NCBI GenBank assembly: GCA_963921825.1
Contig: OY997595.1
Coordinates: 20,267,228 to 20,331,227, forward strand
Source: Erodium maritimum
Lineage: Eukaryota > Streptophyta > Magnoliopsida > Geraniales > Geraniaceae
Length of the DNA stretch: 64,000 bases
Reading direction: 5' to 3'
Position 1 is the stretch's first letter. Every line of letters begins with the position of its first letter. Position numbers and translations under genes: made by a program. A model generated the notes under the pieces. The model was not told where the DNA came from and made no database searches. It saw only the letters and a program-made list of their open reading frames with translations. Positions 1 to 10,778 of the stretch are shown one piece after another.

Positions 1-1094
1 ACTGTTAGCGGTGAAGACGCCGAAGACCGTGAGCATGTAGTGTATCGAGGAGGGTTGTTCGTGCCGCGTAGCGGTAGAGACGACGTGTTGCGAGAATCAC
101 ATCATTCTCACCTTACGGTGCAGACGGGTAGCACTGAGAGGTACCGCGACGGCAGGCGACATCCCCGGTGGAGCAGGATGCGGAGAGCGGGTGCAGAGTT
201 TGTATCAAGGCGTATCATCTGTCAACAAGTGAAGGATGAACGCCAGCGTCCTACGGGGACTAGTACAACCACTATGATTGCACAGTAGAAGTGAGAGCAC
301 CTCACGATGGAGTCCGGAAACAGTTTGCCGAGTGCGACTACCAAAAAGCTTCTAGACCAGTAACAAGATGGCACCGTACGAAGCATTGTATGGTAGATCG
401 GGTCAATTGCTCATGCGGGGCACATATGACGGTTAAGAGTTAACTCTTGTTTGCCCTGATTTTTCCAAGAGACGATTAAGGAGTCACACGGATCGTGAGC
501 GGTTAGAGACCGCGTAGAGTCGACGTGGAAGCGCAAGGACGAGGTGCGCGCGAAGTACCCAAACCCGTTCAACCCTTGAGAAGATGGTGAAGGTAGTGTC
601 TTCATTAATGTGGGGATATGGATGAGATGACGTATAAATTGGTTCGAGTGTGGTATGCTAGCAAGTGTTGTCGGTAAGTGTGATATCACTAGCTAGGTAA
701 CCTTTAAATGATCGATCGTGACTATGTGTTACCTTTTGTTGAGTGTTGTCATGGTAATGTCTGACTTGCTGGGTGTTTTGAGGTGCGCCTGCCTTTCGAC
801 TAGGTGTCGATACAATGTGCTATTGTTCCTTGTTGAGGTGCGCCGGCCTTCCGACTAGATGTCGGAAAAATGTGTTGTTGTTCCAGACCGTGCAGTAAGT
901 TTGAGATCCACTGTCATGATGGATGCATTTGTGTGTTATGTCCTTGTATTTTTGTGTGTGGTTGGTCGTGACATAACCGTGTTTGAGTTCTAGTATGAAT
1001 AGTCCGAGTAACGGTTACTAAGTGAGTAGTTGAGGAGAAGTGTTGTGTGATGGTTCTGGATCAGGTTCGATTTGAGAAATGGTCTGGTATGATA

Positions 1095-1123
1095 CCTATA
1101 CCGACGGAGGATTCCGGTATAGG
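1095..1123 (+). other. Perfect 9-bp stem-loop, ACCG/CGGT type
   Basis: Arms CCTATACCG (1095-1103) and CGGTATAGG (1115-1123) are perfect reverse complements around an 11-nt loop acggaggattc. A weaker relative follows at about 1160-1186. Similar hairpins with other stem sequences but the same GGAGGATT-like loop lie at the same place, ahead of the 3' LTR, in the elements at 27261-31662 (28010-28180, minus) and 45466-53677 (50235-50261). They also recur in LTR arrays. What it does is unknown; an RNA cis-element is my inference. Confidence 0.7.
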
Positions 1124-1413
1124 AAATCTAGACCGATGTTGTGTGTGCCGGTGCGATATCTATACGGACGGAAGATTCCAGTATAGAATATCTAGTCCGA
1201 CATTGCGTTTTCTAGTGTGTATTGGTAATAATAAACTGGGTGTATTTACTCGGTGATTCTTTGAGATACGGACTGAGTGGAAACATTGAGAAATTGTAAA
1301 TTGTTGAGCAGGGCTGATTTCACTCGCTAAGTGTGGCGTTTGGGTAAGTAGTGTGATCAAATGAGGTACGGTTAAAGGAGGTACGTTCGTTTTAAATTTC
1401 GCGGACAAAATTC

Positions 1414-1430
1414 TTTTAAGGGGGGTAGAT
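1414..1430 (+). other. Polypurine tract of the left Ty3/gypsy element
   Basis: The sequence TTTTAAGGGGGGTAGAT directly precedes the LTR start TGTAAG at 1431. The same tract precedes the 3' LTRs at 23422 and, on the minus strand, at 27260, and a close variant precedes 51215. In LTR retroelements this is where plus-strand DNA synthesis is primed. Confidence 0.85.
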
Positions 1431-3728
1431 TGTAAGAACCGCCCCCGGTCGAACCTGGTAAAATCAGGCAAAAATTGACTTTCCATCGGAAAAGTCAACC
1501 GATGACTCCGGGAGTCATTCGGGACCTTTCCGGGACCCGAAAATCTTAGTCATCGTTACGATTAGCTTAGTAGGGTTGTTTCCTTTCTAATGACTCCTTT
1601 TACGAAAAAGTCAATTTCGGGTCAACGGGATCAAATTCGGAACTTTATCGAATTTAATTCAAGTGTGCTGGAAATTTCTAAGGGTAAAGGTGGACTCACA
1701 TGGACATGTGTCCATGGTGGCTTGAAGGAGAAGAAATGGGTCTAGAAAGACCCATTTGCCCTCATATGAGCGAAAAGAGAAGAGATGGACCTAAGGGGCA
1801 TTCTAGACTTTTCCTAGTTTAGGTTTTAGGCAATTTGGGAGCACATTTCAGCCCATTTGTAGTGTTGGCCGAAAATCACACAAGGGAGAGAGTGCTTGGG
1901 AGCTCCATTGCTTGAAGTAGAAGATAGTGAAGAAAGGAAGCTACTTTGAGTGGTTTTCAACCCCAAACTTCTCCAAAACACCTTCATCCTAATCCCCTCT
2001 TCATTCCTAAGGTAAGTAAGGTCTAAAAACCTAATTTCAATTAAGTTGGGGCTATGGATTTCTATAGAAATTGAATGAACTAGATGGGTTTTGAGTTATT
2101 TGTTGTTAGATGGTTGTTTAGTGAAGAGAAGTGCAAGTTTTAGCTAGAAATCTTGTGAGTTTTGATGAAACCCCACTTGGGTATGGAAGCATGGAGGCTT
2201 TTGAGACTGATTTTGGAGTTTGATAAGGTTAAATATGGAGTTTTTGAGGTGCAAATTCGTGGAAACGAAGTTGAGGAAGAAGAAGTTGGTGTCTGCCCAG
2301 ATTGGCACGGAAAGGGCCTCTGGCCGGCCCTTTGAGCGGCACAGAGAGGGTCCCTGACCGGCCCTCTGAGAGGCACGGCCCGGGCCTCTGAACGGACCTC
2401 TGAGAAGCACGGATCCGGGCCAGGTGTTAGGTCTTTGGGCTGCCCGAATTGGGCCTTGTTCTGGCCCAATTTGCCCTATGGCCCATGTTTCAATTGCTAG
2501 GGTAATTCATGCATTTTCTCTTTAAACCGCCTTGTTTGATTATTAATTATAGTATTACTTTCTAATCCTAGACGTCGTTCCCGAGCACGGGGGAGGAGTC
2601 TACTAGGCATCTCGCTTGGCTTGCGTTTGGATAGCATTCGAGGTAGGGAAGAATAGTAATTATCGCTTTAATTAAGGAATGTCACTAGTACGTATATAAG
2701 ATATTAATAACCGGACTAATTGTAGACTCACATGTAGGATGTAAATAACTAGAGTAACCGCTTTAAATTATGGGAATCGTCGTGCTGTAGAATCACATGT
2801 GGCCATGTCGGGCCTTAGGATTGTGTGTTGATTGTGTTTGTTTGCATTTAGTAGTCCTGTAATGTTGGTGACTAGTATGTTCCGTGTTTAATTTAAGAAT
2901 CATATTATGCTATAAGAATGTGATGAATGGGATATGAATTGTTGTCTTGTGATATGATCGGGTGAATGATAGACCGATGTGGTATGCTCGGTAAGTTACG
3001 TTGGTAAGTGATGATATGAGTTGTTCGGTATGTTATGTTCGGTGTGGTATGTGTGGTGTGATTTCTACCCCGTGTTATGGGAAGATACCCGACCGACGGA
3101 GGATTCCGTTCCGGTATGCTGTGAGGTTCACCCTGATGCTGTGTGTCTGGGAAGACATCTAGACCGATGGTGTATTCCGGTAAGATGTGTTTGGTTTCAC
3201 CCCGATGCTGTGTGTCCGGGAAGACATCTAGACCGATGGTGTGTTCCGGTATGATGTGTTTGTTCCACCCCAATGCTGTGTGTCCGGGAAGACATCTAGA
3301 CCGACGGTGTATTCCGGTATGATGTGTTTGGTTTCACCCCGATGTTGTGTGTCCGGGAAGACATCTAGAACGATGGTGTATTCCGGTATGGTGTGTTGGT
3401 TTCACCCCGATGATGTGTGTCCGGGAAGACATCTAAAGCGATGGTGTATACCGGTATGATGTGGTTGAGCCGTGTGTGATGATCGTAGTATCACTGTGTA
3501 CTTTTCTTATGTCCGTATGATGTTGGGTTTGGGTGACGTTCGTAGTTGGAGTCGTAGAAGAATGTTCTATTGTTTGTATGTTTCTTTATTTTGGGTCTAT
3601 TGTCGATAATGTTGTTTCCCTGTTGGTTTGTTGTGTTTCGTTTACTAGTGTGTTTTATTGATCGAGTATTTGTGGCGACGGAACGGAAGTCCTATCCCTT
3701 TTACTAAAATTTGGGGTTGGGAATGACA
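1431..3728 (+). repeat. 3' LTR of the left Ty3/gypsy element
   Basis: Starts TGTAAGAACCGCCCCCGG and ends ATTTGGGG...ATGACA at 3728. It is closest to the LTR at 61114-63892. It is shorter than those relatives, the 3' portion being reduced. Its order of blocks is the family plan: promoter part, donor-like AAGGTAAGT near 2010, a GC-rich palindromic block (about 2300-2415), the conserved 'gaggtagggaa' block near 2640, then a 69-bp tandem array (3085-3475). The flank after it is ATTAT; the matching target duplicate would lie left of the window. Confidence 0.8.
3085..3475 (+). repeat. 69-bp tandem array in LTR
   Basis: About five and a half units marked by (C/T)CCGGGAAGACATCTAGA, spaced 68-69 bp (3147, 3216, 3284, 3353, 3421). 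Each unit ends with ACCGATGGTGTATTCCGGTA. The LTR at 61114-63892 has an array of the same period at the same place, and the solo LTR at 37562-44777 has another 69-bp array that shares CCGGTATG and CCGATGG anchors but otherwise differs. These look like diverged descendants of one ancestral repeat. Confidence 0.85.
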
Positions 3729-3876
3729 ATTATCCCGATATATAATAGATGAAGTGGGCAAGGACATAGGCCGTATGAGGCCATCACATGGCACTGACTT
3801 GTAACAAATCAGCAAGTTATATCTATCTTAAACGTGTATATACTTGATCTTTCATTCATTTGATAATTGAAGGCAC
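3729..3876 (+). repeat. Host fragment matching the upstream region of SAUR gene 1
   Basis: From about 3737 (TATATAATAGATGAA) to about 3876 the sequence follows 35769-35925 closely, including CACATGGCACTG, CTTGTAACAAATCAGC and TTATATCTATCTTAAAC. At 35769 this block lies about 600 bp upstream of an intact SAUR gene. Here it is cut on the left by a Ty3/gypsy LTR and on the right by a LINE-like tail, and no SAUR reading frame follows. It is therefore either a relic of a third SAUR copy or a stray duplicate of its promoter. The similarity is seen directly; the origin is inferred. Confidence 0.75.
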
Positions 3877-4019
3877 AACATATTAATTTTTATTTTTTGA
3901 TAAGCTCGAAATATATTAATAAGACTAATTTCAACGAAAAGAATTAGAATATCCTGATTCGAGAGAAGTGTGGTGTATACAAACGATTACAAAGGGACTC
4001 CAGCAAAACCATTGGATTA
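3877..4019 (-). mobile_element. Probable LINE 3' end, minus strand
   Basis: Read on the minus strand the stretch runs through 'ttaatatatttcgagc' and ends TTATCAAAAAATAAAAATTAA. A 3' end of the form ATCA followed by an A-rich tail, preceded by a TATTAATATATTT-like run, is common for plant L1-type LINEs. No coding part is present; the fragment is about 140 bp and is cut at 4020 by the copia block. It could instead be an unrelated AT-rich piece of host DNA. Confidence 0.45.
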
Positions 4020-5330
4020 CCGAACGGGGCTCCGTTGGACGGAGTTAGGCCAAGTATGACCATTGGATGGTTGATATGCCAAGGCTAAACCGTTTTGTTA
4101 GTTATGATGAGTTTGGAACCGTCATGACGAACTCGAAGATCAAATGTTCAAAAGTTTCATTTTTGAACGGTTTCGATAAACCGAGCATCAAAAAATTTCG
4201 GAACTTGGCTATTAAATAAAACCGGAAAATAACATGATGTTTAATAACATGATTGTTTGATAACACGATGTGTGATGTGATGTTGGCATGGTGCACATTA
4301 TATCCCCGAGCTCGTTTTAATTATTTATCGCTTTTCACGGCCTGCGAGCCGTTAAAGTTAGCGTGTAATTATTCTTTCAAGGTGTGGTCTTCGAACCACT
4401 TGCTTGTAATATTTATTTATTCCTGACCTACGAGTCGTGTATTCAATTGTAATATTTTTCTCAAGACGAAGAAAGGGCGAAAAGGTCATTTGGTGGCTTT
4501 TCGGGTGTTGGCATCGGCTTGGAGTCGGTGGAGCTCAAGAAGATAGTGGTAGTTAGTTTAAGGGGCTATTATGTGCACATTTATCGCTTTATGTTTGGTT
4601 TACTTTATGCATGATTAATTCTATGTGTTTTAGAATTGCATGCTTAACTTTATTTACCGAGCATAGCACCTCACATGCAAAGATAAAATTGGAATTTTAA
4701 TCCTTGTTTGTGAGCCCTTAGAACCGTCATTACATTAGATGTAGTTGACGGGTTCAAAGGAAGAATTACATTGGATGTAATTGCAGACATCATTACATTT
4801 GGAATGTAGTTGATGTGTTCGTCGTATCTAGGATGTGCAAAAAGTTTTAAACACAACCGGACAATTAAAAACGGGTCATGTCCGATACCTTCTAATTCTC
4901 AACACCTTACTACCTCCCCGTCCTATGGGTATCGTGCGCCTTAGCTGAGCATCCATGGGAAGGCGGGGTAGTAGGTTTGGACGACATATGTGGGTGTCGT
5001 GCGCCTTAGCGGAGCACCTACATAGTGGCGGGTCATAGTTGAAAAGTTGTGGACCCGACTACGATTCTCAGCTAGGGTTGAGCTAGGGTATCAGATAGGG
5101 TAAGCCGCGTACTTAAGTACATAACCTAGCCAAGAGTCACATTGGATGTGATTGGACGGGGTCCTACCTACATAGCTCGATTGAGTGGTGAGCCTTCGTT
5201 CAGCTTGATCGAGTGAATCAAGGATCTTGGTTTTAGATTCTAAAGGTATAGAATCAATTGTTGGTGTTTAAGCTTGATCTTCATAAAATTTATTCAGTTT
5301 ACTGATTGAATTTTATCTGCTGTAGATCAA

Positions 5331-8300
5331 ATGGCAAATTCAGCGAACATTAATAGTTTGTCATTAAAAACCATTCTTGACAGGGTCAAACTAAATGGGA
5401 CAAACTATTTGGACTAGTACAGAATTTTGAGGATAGTCCTCAAGTCTGAACGCAAAGAATATGTCCTTGACATGGCTGTCTCTATGACCATATCAGAGTT
5501 ACATGAAGTGTTATTAACTACTGAGAAGAATATATTAGGGATCTAGGATCCGAGGATATTTTGATGGTCAACAAGAGAATTGGAAGTGGCAAGGGCGGGG
5601 CCCATGCGCACTTGGCGGGAAAGATGAGGCACCTGAGAATGTCTGCTTCTACTGCCAACAGCCTGGTCATTGGAACCGGGATTAAAGGAAGTTCATGGCC
5701 GATCTGAAGAAGGGCAGTGGGACTGCGCCTTCGTCAAATAGCCTTGATGATCTGTAGAAAGGTAGTAGGACTGCGCCTTCATCAGGAAACCTGGATGATC
5801 TAAGGAAGGGCGGTGGGACCGTGCCTTCAACCGGTATTAACTCTATAGAGCTACATCTCTCTACTTCCAAAGATTCATGGGTATTAGATACCAGGACTGA
5901 ATCTCACACATGCACTAACATATAATGGCTGAAAGTAGGAGAGGTTTGGAAAGCACGAAGTGGACCTCAGAGTTATGGCAACTGCTGTAGGATCCACGAG
6001 TCTTGCTTTGCCAAGTGGCCTTGTCTTAGTATTGTATAATGTATATTGCATACCTACTTTTAGTAGGAATATTATATCTGTATCTGTGTTTGACAAGGAA
6101 GGATATAATATTAATATTGGAAATGGAGTTTTCAATGTTTTATGCAATGATATGTTTTATACCAGTACTAACTTGGTTGGAGGATTGTACATATTAGATA
6201 TGGGTAACAATGCCTCAAGTTCTATATATTATGTTAATACCAAGAGGTCTAAATCCAACGATTTAAGCCTAACTCTATTATGGCACTGTCATTTGGGCCG
6301 CATAAACAAGAAGTGCCTATAAGCACTTCAGAAGTGCGGGCTTTCAGGTCCATTCGATCGATAGGTGCAAGGTTTGTTTGATAGGCAAAATGACTAAAGC
6401 GTCCTTTATCGATCGCGGTGAAAGGGCGGGTGAATTATTGGGGCTGATACACTCGAATGTGTGTAGACCAATAAGTTCACTTGCCAGGAGGGGTTTTAAC
6501 TACTCTATCACATTTACTGATGATTACAGTAAATATGGTTCTGTCTATTCGGTGAGACATAAGTCTGAAGCTTTTGATAAATTCAAAGAGTTTAAGACTA
6601 AAGTAGAAAACCAGCTCGACAAAGGTATTAAGGCACTTCGATTGGATCGAGGTGGAAAATACTTGACCACAGAGTTATTAGATCATCTAAAAGAGAATGG
6701 GATCATTTTGGAATGGACTCCTCATGGGACACTGTACTTGAAAGGTGTAGCCAAACGGAGAAATCTGACATTGTTAGATAATAGCCTGTTCCATGATTAG
6801 TTGGACTGATCTCCCAATCTCTTTCTGGGGTTATTTTCTAGAGACGATTGCATTCATAGTGAATCGGGCTTCGACGAAGGGTTTGGAAGGGACACCATTT
6901 TAAAAATGGTACGGGATGATGCCCGCTTTGTCCTTCCTAAAGATTTGTGGTTGCGAGGCTTATGTGAAACATTTGGTTTCGACTAAGCTCGAACCAAGAT
7001 CTGAGATATGCACCTTCGTGTGGTATCCCAAAGCAACAAGGGGATACTACTTCTACAATCCCAGTGAGAACATGGTGTTTTTCGCTTGGGGTGGGGTCTT
7101 TATGGAAAAGGAGTTTTGTTTCCAAAGACGTCATTGGGAGGACTGTGCATCTCAAAGAAATTCAGGATGGTACATATCTGTCTCAACCAATTGACAACCC
7201 AATAGAAAGGAGCCAAAGATTTTCGTAGAGTAAGAAACAATTCCTGTTACAATCCCGGAAGGTCTAAGGCGATCTGAAAGGATCAATTGTCCACCTCCAA
7301 GATATGGTATCCAGAGGAGACAATGAAGTCATGGTGGATCACGATGATCCAGCCACCTTTCAGGAAGTCGTGGATGGGCCCGACTCCGAGTTATGGTTGG
7401 GAGCCATGAGGGAGGAAATGCAATCCATGTCAGACAACCAAGTCTGGGAACTGGTTGATCCCATCAATGGTGTGAGGACCATCGGATGCAAATAGATCTT
7501 CAAGGTGAAGATGGACATGGACGGACACCCTCTGACTTACAAAGCTCGACTGGTGGCGAAAGGTTATAGGCATATCCAATGAATTGACTATGAGGAAACC
7601 TTCTCCCTAGGGGCTATGGTCAAAATCGATCCAAATTCTTCTTGACATAACTACGTATGATAATTACGAGATATGGCAAGTGGATGTCAAAACCGCTTTC
7701 TTAAATGGAAGTTTGACTGAGTACGTTTTATGTCTCAACCCAAATGTTTTGATGATCCGAAGAATAAGGGAAACATTTATAAGTTGTTGAAATCCATTTA
7801 TGGATTGAAACGAACTTCTCGGAGTTGGAACCTTCGTTTTGATGAAGCTGTAATTGGATTTGGCTTAATCAAGAAAGAGGATGAATCTTGCGTTTATACA
7901 AGGCTAGTGGGAGCAAGATTACCTTTCTGGTTCTCATTGAAAACGATATCCCAACCTTGAACGAGACTAAAGCTTATTTGAGGAAGTGTTTCTCAATAAA
8001 GGACTAAGGCGATGCTGCTTATATCTTAGGGATTAAGATATGTAGAGATCACACCAAGAGGGTCTTGGTTTTAAGTCAGGGAACCTATGTGAACAAGGCA
8101 TTAAGTAGGTTCTCAATGCTAGATTCAAAGAAAGGACTCTTACCCACTAGTCATGTCATTCATCTCACCAAGACTCAGTGTCTTAAGACACTTGATGAGC
8201 TGAAAAGGATGATGCGAATCCCATGCGCCTGAGGGCAGGATCGATCATATATGTCATGACATGTACGAGACCGAACGTCTCGTAAGCCTTATGTTGTACC

Positions 8301-8820
8301 AGTAGACATCAGTCTAACCCAGGGGAAAGATGATGCTGAACTAGTCGTCGAAGGATGAGTAGACGCTAGTTTTCCAAGACAAATCCAGATGACTTTAGAA
8401 GTCAGTCAGGATATGTGTTTACGCTGAATGACGGAGCTTTAGCTGGGAAAGCGTAAAGCAAGATACCGTCGCTGAATCTACGATAGAGGCCAAGTACATG
8501 GATGCTGTAGAAGCAGCCAAGGAGGCTATGTGGATTTGGAAATTCACGGCAGGGTTGGGTGTAATTAAAAACCCATCCAGCTCGGTGAATCCATTTTGTG
8601 ACAACACAAAGGCCATTGCGCAAGCTAAAAGCCCAGATCGCATAAAAATCCAAACATGTATTGCGGCGTATCCACCTCATCAGAGAAATACTGAACCGAG
8701 GTGAAGTGAAGATAACCTATATTGCAACAGATGATAACATAGCCAACCCTTTGACTAAGGCATTGTCGCTGCCTAAACATGTTAGACATGTAAAGTCGAC
8801 GGGGACATATTGGAGTTTAG
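5331..8820 (+). pseudogene. Ty1/copia gag-pol fossil, first copy
   Basis: Parts in order: gag start near 5331 (MANSANINSLSLKTILDRV), gag zinc knuckle near 5640-5700 (CFYCQQPGHWNRD), protease near 5870-5930, GAG-pre-integrase (LWHCHLGRINKKCL) near 6280-6320, integrase core 6380-6740 (FTDDYSKYG, LRLDRGGKY), reverse transcriptase about 7330-7960 (WQVDVKTAFLNGS, LLKSIYGLK), RNase H 8440-8790 (EAKYMDAVEAAKEAMW). The order protease, integrase, RT, RNase H defines Ty1/copia. The gene is broken with many breaks and cannot make a polyprotein. I do not assign a clade. Confidence 0.85.
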
Positions 8821-8845
8821 ATTGGAACTAGGGAAAGTCGGAGAT

Positions 8846-10532
8846 TGTTAGTCTTAGTGCCCGTAGTTCAATCCTAAATGTCCAAATGTATATATCATCG
8901 TCAGCAATAAATTTAAAGCGGCTTTATATTACTTATGTGTTGGAGTAATATATCGATGTGTGCTCTGATCTATGCCCACAATGCGAATAGAACCATAGAT
9001 CGAGATAGATCACACTCGATAGGGTCCCTAGTCAACAAAGCTTCACTAGAAGCGACTAGTATGAAAGATGACTCTTTATGGCTTACGTTCTGTTAGTCAT
9101 TGGAATGAGATTCCGGAGTCTGATCATAGATATCATGTGGGACATGGTATTGGACGACCTGCCCTGAATATGTGCCATAAATTAAGTCATGAACATATTC
9201 AGTGTCGTAGCTTATCATGTTTCCTTAGACCAAGGAGTCTTTGTGATCGTTATGTAGTCAACAACTGAGTTTGACCTGAGCCTAACGTTGTCCGTAACAG
9301 GGCTCCCATAACGGCTAGGATTGGCTTGGGGATGACTACATGAGTGACATGATAGACGGCTAAGGGATTTATCCCTCATACTGAGGTATGAGAAAGATAT
9401 CGGTTCTCGGCCGCTTGATCGAGAGTGACTGAAAGAATAGCATGGCCATGCACATGATAGTGGGTATCATATATTCAGTCATCTCACATATCAAGGAACA
9501 ATGATTGAGAATAATAAGGATGACGGCTCTATGCCTTATCTCAATCAGGATATCGGAGATAAAAGGATAATGACAGGGACGACGGAAAGGTTAGAATCTA
9601 CAGGGTCGATTCGTTATGCAGTGTCAGGCAATACTAATGTCTCGTTAGTTGCCACTTAAATATGATAAAGTAAAATGGGATTTTACGTTGATCTATTGAC
9701 ATGCATAAACCTAAGGGTCACACCGGAGGATGAAACTCATTGACACATTTATGGAGAATGGCCAAAAGGGAGTTGTCTTGGGACATGACCAAAATTGGGT
9801 TTTGGGTCATGTGCCCGTAAGTGAATAGGACTTTACGGATCGAGACAAGGCATGGAGTCTTGGGATTGATCGCGTCGGATAATGTTGGACATTTCCGGTA
9901 TGGAAGGCTTGGAGGCGATGAGCGAATCACGGGACCTCGTTGGAAATGGCCACGGGCCATGTTCCAAGAGGCCCATGAAAGGCCCATGCAACCAAGGCCC
10001 ATGGAACTAATAAATCAAGTCTTGATTAATTAGTACTAAGTAAGCAAGACAATGATTAAGGTGTTGGTGATTCACCACCTAACCCAATCTTGTCTTGGCA
10101 TACTTTGTCCTATTTACACCTTACTTGTCACCATGCTTGTCCCATGCATTTAGTTGGACAAGTATGTGGTTTGTTATGTTTAAGTCATCTTTTTTCAACA
10201 TAACAAACACAAGACAAGAATAGGAAACACAACTTCTCTCCCCCTTCCCTTGCAATTTCGGGTGTGGCAAGCTCCCACCTCCATTTTTGTGTTCTTGAGT
10301 CCTCAAAGAGAAGAACTACGTGGCTTTGATTCCCATGTGGATAAGTAGGCGTCTTGGAGACTCAAGCCAATCAGTCGTTACCCGGTGAGCTTGTTTTGGT
10401 AAGAACTAGTGCTGAATATTTCTCTTGTGAATCCATTCTTTGTTAGTTGTTTCATGGTTTTAATCGTCTCTTGGTTTTCATTGATTTTCCGTGCGAGTTA
10501 GTTCATCTCCAACCCTACCTCGAGACCCAACA
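8846..10532 (+). repeat. Ty1/copia LTR, complete, between two bodies
   Basis: It starts TGTTAGTCTTAGTGCCCG after a purine-rich stretch (about 8831-8845) at the end of the first pol, and ends CGAGACCCAACA just before a primer site. Length is 1687 bp. It acts as 3' LTR of the copy to the left and 5' LTR of the copy to the right. The last 250 bp are repeated at 13014-13260, which confirms the right edge. Confidence 0.85.
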
Positions 10533-10533
10533 G

Positions 10534-10546
10534 TGGTATCAGAGCC
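10534..10546 (+). other. Primer binding site of second copia copy
   Basis: TGGTATCAGAGCC lies one base after the LTR end. It is the usual complement of the 3' end of plant initiator methionine tRNA and the standard minus-strand primer site of many plant LTR retrotransposons. The same motif follows the Ty3/gypsy LTRs in this window. Confidence 0.9.
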
Positions 10547-10778
10547 GTGCTACCTTCGGGATTCACAAGACGGTGTTCAAAGTTTCGGTTTTGCTTGAAA
10601 GTTTTGTTTTTGGCATGTTGTTTTGCTAAATTGTTTGTTAACATGTTTTAAATTCTTGTTTATGGATTTAATGCATGTAAAATGAATTTTTTAAAATTAT
10701 TTCAAATCTGGAAATTTTGAATTTTTTTTGATTTTTCGGGTCTCGGGAGCGGGACTCTCGGGGAGCCGAAACCGGGAC

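Larger units (their letters stand above)
1..1430 (+). pseudogene. Remnant of Ty3/gypsy integrase end and pre-LTR region
   Basis: The stretch around 50-260 still reads like the zinc-binding start of a Ty3/gypsy integrase, with an LRESHHS motif followed by a YRD...WSRMR segment. It lines up with the same part of the full-length element near 22090-22270. The rest shows no recognisable reverse transcriptase or RNase H. From about 1080 to 1200 the DNA holds two stem-loops instead of coding sequence. The piece is a fossil with many breaks. Family assignment rests on the integrase motif and on the adjoining polypurine tract and LTR. Confidence 0.6.
1..3728 (+). mobile_element. Ty3/gypsy element, 3' part with 3' LTR (Tekay-like, reduced)
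   Basis: The left end lies outside the window. What is seen is about 1.4 kb of internal DNA, a polypurine tract at 1414-1430 and one LTR at 1431-3728 that begins TGTAAGAACC and ends TGACA. The internal part matches, on the opposite strand, the internal part of the minus-strand element at 27261-31662 (compare 1-250 with about 28900-29170), so both belong to one family with reduced pol. The DNA after the LTR (3729 on) is host sequence. The element is broken; coding parts are heavily decayed, with many breaks. Middle-aged by appearance, since it is clearly worse preserved than the element at 45466-53677. Confidence 0.8.
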
